From an uncultured Flavobacteriaceae bacterium (GTDB taxonomy: Bacteria; Bacteroidota; Bacteroidia; Flavobacteriales; Flavobacteriaceae): a stretch of DNA of 64,000 bases. Below, one piece after another: positions 58,618 through 64,000 of the stretch. A program made the translations under genes and the position numbers. Position 1 is the stretch's first letter. The number at the start of each line of letters is the position of its first letter. The notes beneath the pieces were generated by a model. That model had not been told where the DNA came from. It made no database searches and saw nothing but the letters and a program-made list of their open reading frames with translations. The stretch is from NCBI GenBank assembly GCA_937944485.1, contig CALDYU010000003.1, forward strand, positions 62,001 to 126,000, given 5' to 3'.

Positions 58618-61455
58618 GTGATTCAAAGGTTTCGGTTGATTTGCATGTATGCACTATTCTTTGCGTTTGGAATAGCAAAGGCGCAGCATTCAAACAAATT
58701 GACAGCAAAACTAAACGGGGCAACCAAAGAAATAAAAATTCAACAAGAATTCAGCTATAAGAATACTTCGAATAACGCCTTAACCACTTTATATTTTAAT
58801 GATTGGGCAAATGCTTACTCTGATAAAAATACAGCGCTAGCTAAAAGTTTTGCTGAGCAATTCAAAAAAAACCTTCATTTAGCCAAAGATAGTGAAAGAG
58901 GCTATACCGACATCAAAACTATTGTTGACGAAAATCATCAAGGTATCTTATGGAACAGAACCAAAGGCAAAGATATTCTGCAACTTGAATTAAATGAACC
59001 CTTACTGCCCAATCAATCGCTCACTTTATTTTTTACTTACATCGTAAAACTGCCTCGAGATAAATTTACTCCTTATGGCTACAATCCCAAAAATGAATAT
59101 TATCTAAAAGATTGGTATTTGACACCAGCAGTATACCGTGGAGAATGGCACTTATATGAGAATAAAAACCTTGAAGATTTATACACAGAAATAACAAAGA
59201 CAAGTATTAATTTTCAATACCCAGAACAGCTTCAATTAACGTCAAATTATAGTTTGACAAATACTGAATTTCCTGGGGGTCAATTAGCAAGCTTAACAGG
59301 TGATAATCACAAAAGTTGTGAAATAATAATAAATCCTGATAACAAGTTTGCAAAACATGTGACCTCATATATGTCAATTAATACAGATATCGCTGCATCC
59401 AAAAATGATCGCGTTATACAAGCCTTATCTATTGATCGTGTTACCGAATTTATTTATGAAAATTTAGGTAAATATCCGCATTCAGAACTTTTAGTTAGCA
59501 CGATTGATTACAATAAAAACCCACTCTATGGTATTAATCAGCTACCTAAATTTATAAGACCCTATGATGACCGTTTTCAATACGAAATGAAAATATTGAA
59601 AACTGCCTTAATCAATATTTTAGAAGAAACTATATTTCTTAACCCACGAAAAGAACAATGGCTTAATGATGCCATTGCGAACTATTTAATGATAGCCTAC
59701 GTTGAAGAGTTTTACCCCGAACAAAAATTACTTGGCAAACTTTCAAATATTTGGGGAATACGTAGTTTCAATCTGGCCAAAATGGGCTTTAATGAGCAAT
59801 ATCCCTTTCTATATATGCTCTTAGCTCGTAAGAACCTTGACCAACCACTTACTACTTCTAATGATTCCTTAATTAAGTTCAATCAAAAAATTGCTAATAA
59901 ATATAAAGCTGGCCTAGGTCTTTCCTATTTAGCAAGCTACATCGGAAAAGATAAAATAGATGAAAGTATTAAAACCTTCTACAAGTTTTACCAATTGAAC
60001 AAGGTTAATGTGGTTGATTTTAAATCAATTTTAAAAAGAGCAACGGATCAAAATATTGATTGGTTTTTTGATACCTATGTTGAAACTGATCGAAAAATCG
60101 ATTTTAAAATAAAGCGGGTCGAAAAATTTAATGACTCGCTCAGGGTTACCATAAAAAACAAAGAAGGAACCAATGTGCCAATATCACTTTTTGGTTTAAA
60201 AAAGGACACCATCGTGTCTAAATATTGGTTTTCAAATATCAAAAAAGAAAGAACCGTCACATTGCCTCGAGGAGAGGAAGAAAGACTGGTGTTAAACTAT
60301 GATCAAAAAATTCCTGAATTCAACCAACGTGACAACTGGAAATCATTAGGCGGCTTTCTCTCTAGCAACAAAAAGTTGAAATTTACTTTTTTTCAAGATT
60401 CTGAAAATCCGTACTACCAGCAAATATTTTATGTGCCTGTCGTGAATTTTAATATTTATGATGGCTGGACACCAGGATTACGACTTCATAATAAAACATT
60501 ATTACAAAGACCTTTCGTATTTGACATTGCTCCTACGTACTCGTTTCGAGAAAAAGCACTCGTAGGTAATGCTAAGTTCACCTATCGCAAATATTTAAGT
60601 AAAAGTGGGCTATACGTTGCAAATTATGGCATTCGAGGGTCAACTTCGCATTTCAACGTTAATTCAAGAGTAGCTACTATAACACCATCATTGAGTTTCG
60701 GTTGGAGACCTAAGAATCTAATATCCAACAGAAGACAGTTCCTATCTTTTCGATATCTCAATATATTCAGAGATATCGACGAAAGTTTAATCGATCTTCG
60801 TAACGATCCTGAGAATCCCGATTATAGCGTGTTTAATGTACGGTTTCAAGATTTTGACAACCATATTATCAATTATAATTCATGGTTTTTAGATTTTCAA
60901 CAAGCTGGAAATTTTACCAAAATTTCTGGAGAATATGAATACCGGAAACTATTTGATAATAATCGGCAATTCAATTTAAGATTGTTTGCGGGTAAATTTC
61001 TTTGGAATAAAACGAACACTGACTTTTTTAGTTTCGCTCTTGACAGACCTACAAACTACTTGTTTGATTACAACTATCTAGGGCAATCAGAAGGCTCGGG
61101 TATTTACAGCCAGCAACTTATCATTGCGGAAGGTGGATTTAAATCAATATTAGAGGAGCAATCGCGCTTCTCCAATGATTGGATTGCAACCGCCAATACC
61201 AGCATAAACTTATGGAAATGGATTGAGTTATATGGAGATGTTGGTCTTGTAAAGAATAGAGGTGTTAAACAAAAGTTCGTTTATGACTCTGGTGTTCGCC
61301 TAAATCTTGTGACTGATTATTTTGAATTATATTTTCCTTTGTACTCCAATAATGGTTGGGAAATTGCGCAACCTGATTATGGAGAAAGAATACGTTTTAT
61401 TATAACTGTTAGTCCAAGAACCCTTACTGGTCTCTTCACAAGAAAGTGGTTCTGA
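58618..61455 (+). CDS. M1 aminopeptidase-like membrane protein with degenerate active site
   Basis: A 945 aa exported protein (GTG start; signal MIQRFRLICMYALFFAFGIAKAQ). Residues about 30-250 form the M1-like N-terminal beta domain and 265-490 the gluzincin-like region. At the zinc site HExxH is replaced by LEETI (335-339), and the third ligand region WLNEGF by WLNDAIANY (348-356), so all metal ligands are lost. Residues about 580-945 look like an outer-membrane beta-barrel (alternating aromatic strands, C-terminal TRKWF). It is likely a non-catalytic surface or transport protein. The alternative ATG 58645 would delete the signal N-region. Confidence 0.8.
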   Translation: MIQRFRLICMYALFFAFGIAKAQHSNKLTAKLNGATKEIKIQQEFSYKNTSNNALTTLYFNDWANAYSDKNTALAKSFAEQFKKNLHLAKDSERGYTDIKTIVDENHQGILWNRTKGKDILQLELNEPLLPNQSLTLFFTYIVKLPRDKFTPYGYNPKNEYYLKDWYLTPAVYRGEWHLYENKNLEDLYTEITKTSINFQYPEQLQLTSNYSLTNTEFPGGQLASLTGDNHKSCEIIINPDNKFAKHVTSYMSINTDIAASKNDRVIQALSIDRVTEFIYENLGKYPHSELLVSTIDYNKNPLYGINQLPKFIRPYDDRFQYEMKILKTALINILEETIFLNPRKEQWLNDAIANYLMIAYVEEFYPEQKLLGKLSNIWGIRSFNLAKMGFNEQYPFLYMLLARKNLDQPLTTSNDSLIKFNQKIANKYKAGLGLSYLASYIGKDKIDESIKTFYKFYQLNKVNVVDFKSILKRATDQNIDWFFDTYVETDRKIDFKIKRVEKFNDSLRVTIKNKEGTNVPISLFGLKKDTIVSKYWFSNIKKERTVTLPRGEEERLVLNYDQKIPEFNQRDNWKSLGGFLSSNKKLKFTFFQDSENPYYQQIFYVPVVNFNIYDGWTPGLRLHNKTLLQRPFVFDIAPTYSFREKALVGNAKFTYRKYLSKSGLYVANYGIRGSTSHFNVNSRVATITPSLSFGWRPKNLISNRRQFLSFRYLNIFRDIDESLIDLRNDPENPDYSVFNVRFQDFDNHIINYNSWFLDFQQAGNFTKISGEYEYRKLFDNNRQFNLRLFAGKFLWNKTNTDFFSFALDRPTNYLFDYNYLGQSEGSGIYSQQLIIAEGGFKSILEEQSRFSNDWIATANTSINLWKWIELYGDVGLVKNRGVKQKFVYDSGVRLNLVTDYFELYFPLYSNNGWEIAQPDYGERIRFIITVSPRTLTGLFTRKWF

Positions 61456-61589
61456 TATTTTAGCAGATTCATAATTCAAACGAGTACTTTTTTTGTTTTT
61501 CTAACAAAATCTCAGAATATTGTCGTTTTTTTTATAAAATACACAATAAATATAGCTTCTCGTGGGTTGTATAGAACCCTACAATTAAG

Positions 61590-61597
61590 TATTTTTG
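61590..61597 (+). promoter_or_regulatory. -7 box (TATTTTTG) of the second E1 gene
   Basis: An exact TAnnTTTG match, 17 nt before ATG 61615. Confidence 0.6.
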
Positions 61598-61614
61598 CAA
61601 AAATATATGCCTGC

Positions 61615-64000
61615 ATGAAAGTAAGTTCAAAAACGAGCACTGACATTTCTTTTGAAGACTTCAGAACTCAAATACTGAAAGATTATGAGATCGCAGTATT
61701 AAGTAGAATTTGTAGTTTGATGGGGCGTAAAGAGGTTTTAACAGGAAAAGCTAAGTTTGGCATTTTCAGCGATGGTAAAGAATTACCCCAATTAGCTATG
61801 GCTCGTGTATTTCAGAATGGTGATTTTAGAAGCGGCTATTATCGAGATCAAACATTTATGATGGCTTTAGGCCTACTAACACCCAAGGCCTTATTTCATG
61901 CCCTGTATGCCACCACCGATATGGAGAAAGAACCTATGAGTGGAGGAAGACAAATGATCGGACATTATTTAACAGAAAGTCTAAATGAAGATGGTAGTTG
62001 GAAAGACCTGACCAAGCAAAAGAACACAAGTCCAGATGTTTCTTCCACCGCCGGGCAAATGCCTAGACTTCTTGGGTTAGCCCAAGCTTCCAAAATGTAT
62101 AGAAATTTAAAAGGTCTTGATGCCTCCAAGTTTTCAGTAAATGGCAATGAAATAGCATGGGGAACTATAGGGAACGCAAGTACAAGTGAGGGACTCTTTT
62201 TCGAAACAATGAATGCAGGGGGAGTATTACAAGTTCCAATGGTTGTTAGCGTCTGGGATGACGAATATGGAATTTCGGTACCTAAAGAGTATCATACCGT
62301 GAAAGAAGACATTTCTAAAGCCCTAGAAGGTTTTCAGCGTGATGATAAGCATAAAGGGTATGAAATTTTAAAAGTAAACGGCTGGGATTATACGGCATTG
62401 ATGCATGTCTATGAAAATGCCTCAGATATTGCAAGAGAACAGCATGTACCAGTGCTCATACATGTCAAAGAACTGACTCAACCGCAAGGCCACTCAACTT
62501 CTGGCTCGCATGAGCGCTATAAAAGTGAAGATCGTTTGGAATGGGAACAACAGAACGATTGTAATAAAAGATTCAAAGAGTGGATTATAGAAACTGGTAT
62601 TTCCACAGAGGAGGAGTTAAATGACCTGGAATCAGCCCTTAAAAAAACAGTGCGTACTGCAAAAAAAGAAGCTTGGGCAGAATATATTGCTCCTCACAAA
62701 GTGCAAAAGACAGAATTAATTGAGCTCATTCATAAAGCAGGTGCGCGTAGTCCGAATAAAACTTTTATTAATAAAATAAAAAATGACCTCGCCAGTAATA
62801 AAGAACCACTAAAAAGAGACATTGCAGCTAACGCTAGAAAGGTCCTGCGCTACCTCATAGGAGAAAATACAGCAGAAAAAAATGCTCTGCTAGAATGGAC
62901 GAATACATTTTTAACTGATGAGCAACCTAAATACAGTCAACATCTTTATAGTGAAAACGAAAATAGAGCCACAAAAATCGAAGCTGTAACACCAAGCTAT
63001 GATGACAATGCTGAACTAGTAGACGGCAGAGTGGTATTAAGAGACAATTTTGATAAAATTTTTGAGAAGTATCCCGAAGCACTTGTTTTTGGTGAAGACA
63101 CAGGTGCTATTGGTGATGTAAACCAAGGTCTTGAAGGGCTTCAAGAAAAATATGGTAAACTTAGAGTAGCTGATACAGGAATTCGTGAGTCAACTATTAT
63201 AGGTCAAGGTTTAGGAATGGCGCTACGAGGACTCCGACCTATAGCAGAGATTCAATATTTAGATTATATTTTCTATGCAATGCCAACCCTAACCGATGAT
63301 CTTGCTACAATACGATATCGCACCGTAGGCAAGCAAAAGGCCCCATTAATTGTTAGAACACGAGGTCACCGTTTAGAAGGTATATGGCATTCGGGTTCGC
63401 CAATGGGTGGTCTTATTCATGTGCTAAGAGGAATTTACATTCTTTCCCCACGAAACATGACTCAAGCGGCTGGTTTTTATAACACCTTAATGAAAAGCGA
63501 CGAGCCTGCTTTAGTAATAGAAAGCTTAAATGGCTATCGATTAAAAGAGCAAATACCAAACAATTTAGGTGAATTCTGTACCCCTATTGGCGTTGTAGAA
63601 ACGATGAAGTTGGGTGAAGATATCACTTTAGTATCATACGGTTCAACTTTAAGAATCGTAGAGCAAGCCGCTAAAGAATTACTTGAAGTTGGCATTGATG
63701 CTGAAGTTATTGATGCCCAGTCATTGCTTCCATTTGACATTAAGCATGACGTTGTAAAAAGTGTTCAAAAAACCAATCGCCTTTTAGTTATTGATGAAGA
63801 TGTACCAGGTGGATGTTCGGCCTATCTTTTGCATGAAATTATAGAAAAACAAAAAGCATATCAATTTTTAGACAGCGCGCCACAAACCTTAACAGCTAAA
63901 GCGCACAGACCTGCATATGGCTCAGATGGGGACTATTTTTCAAAACCTAATGCCGAAGATATTTTTGAAAAGGTATATGCAATGTTACATGAAGCAAATC
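61615..64000 (+). CDS. 2-oxoacid dehydrogenase E1, fused alpha/beta, second paralogue (runs off the right edge)
   Basis: An open reading frame of at least 795 codons with no stop in the window. The alpha-like part includes RDQTFMMALGLL, MSGGRQMIGHY, WGTIGNASTSEGLFFETMN (ThDP motif, GDG replaced by IGN) and VWDDEYGISVP. A linker (about 315-460) precedes the beta part beginning VLRDNFDKIFEKYPEALVFGEDTG and including GGLIHVLRGIYILSP and VIDAQSLLPFD. It is longer than the E1 fusion at 24140 and only distantly related. Such proteins of about 800 aa are common in Bacteroidota, probably pyruvate- or branched-chain-type E1. The C-terminus is missing. Confidence 0.88.
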   Translation, partial: MKVSSKTSTDISFEDFRTQILKDYEIAVLSRICSLMGRKEVLTGKAKFGIFSDGKELPQLAMARVFQNGDFRSGYYRDQTFMMALGLLTPKALFHALYATTDMEKEPMSGGRQMIGHYLTESLNEDGSWKDLTKQKNTSPDVSSTAGQMPRLLGLAQASKMYRNLKGLDASKFSVNGNEIAWGTIGNASTSEGLFFETMNAGGVLQVPMVVSVWDDEYGISVPKEYHTVKEDISKALEGFQRDDKHKGYEILKVNGWDYTALMHVYENASDIAREQHVPVLIHVKELTQPQGHSTSGSHERYKSEDRLEWEQQNDCNKRFKEWIIETGISTEEELNDLESALKKTVRTAKKEAWAEYIAPHKVQKTELIELIHKAGARSPNKTFINKIKNDLASNKEPLKRDIAANARKVLRYLIGENTAEKNALLEWTNTFLTDEQPKYSQHLYSENENRATKIEAVTPSYDDNAELVDGRVVLRDNFDKIFEKYPEALVFGEDTGAIGDVNQGLEGLQEKYGKLRVADTGIRESTIIGQGLGMALRGLRPIAEIQYLDYIFYAMPTLTDDLATIRYRTVGKQKAPLIVRTRGHRLEGIWHSGSPMGGLIHVLRGIYILSPRNMTQAAGFYNTLMKSDEPALVIESLNGYRLKEQIPNNLGEFCTPIGVVETMKLGEDITLVSYGSTLRIVEQAAKELLEVGIDAEVIDAQSLLPFDIKHDVVKSVQKTNRLLVIDEDVPGGCSAYLLHEIIEKQKAYQFLDSAPQTLTAKAHRPAYGSDGDYFSKPNAEDIFEKVYAMLHEAN

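Noticed and set aside
1..64000. CRISPR arrays, tRNA/rRNA genes, insertion sequences, prophage, restriction or other defence systems
   Set aside because: No repeat-spacer pattern, RNA gene, transposase, integrase or recognisable defence protein was found on reading both strands.

Overview
The window is a chromosomal segment of a low-GC Bacteroidota bacterium, most likely a marine Flavobacteriaceae (the genus cannot be fixed from sequence alone). The evidence is the flavobacterial -7 promoter word TAnnTTTG in front of many genes, signal peptides ending in QAQ or NAQ, lipoprotein signals, DUF5916 and DUF4369 proteins, a MutS2 without Smr domain, alpha/beta-fused E1 dehydrogenases, and a flavobacterial type III PKS cluster. 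No rRNA, tRNA, CRISPR array, intact insertion sequence or prophage was seen.

Layout. 0.1-4.0 kb: a catabolic operon of a GH4 glycosidase, a sodium:solute symporter and a sugar-phosphate deaminase/isomerase. 4.0-7.3 kb: two gene-poor stretches with palindromes and a decayed ORF flank a DUF5916 outer-membrane protein. 7.3-16.2 kb: mostly minus-strand envelope and transport genes, including a cold-shock protein, an S41-like protease, a TlpA/propeller lipoprotein pair, a TerC protein, MFS and EamA transporters, and two tandem paralogous small secreted proteins. 16.3-17.8 kb: YceI and a second TerC protein.

17.8-26.1 kb is the most distinctive region. It is a minus-strand run in which an FAD oxidoreductase, a methyltransferase, a type III polyketide synthase, a Y-x6-K short-chain reductase, a FabZ-like dehydratase, a ketosynthase and an acyl carrier protein are nearly all translationally coupled. 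A membrane protein of unknown function follows the ACP gene. An alpha/beta-fused 2-oxoacid dehydrogenase E1 lies directly upstream and could supply acyl-CoA. The set looks like a dedicated mini fatty-acid synthase feeding a type III PKS, with methylation and oxidation of the product.

26.2-47.4 kb is largely housekeeping: a 2-oxoglutarate dioxygenase/SUI1 operon, nucleoside phosphorylase, Ung, MutS2, a dicarboxylate symporter, AroC, a YdiJ-like FAD/Fe-S dehydrogenase, a TlpA lipoprotein, rhomboid, a lipid A-type acyltransferase, GlmM and an ACP phosphodiesterase. 47.4-64 kb holds gamma-glutamyltransferase, a glutamate-receptor-like potassium channel, a frameshifted GNAT gene, an XRE/S24 repressor-like gene facing a truncated DUF4130 gene across an operator-rich intergenic region, TraB/GumN, UvrA, LOG, a catalytically degenerate M1-like membrane protein, and a second E1 fusion that runs off the right edge.
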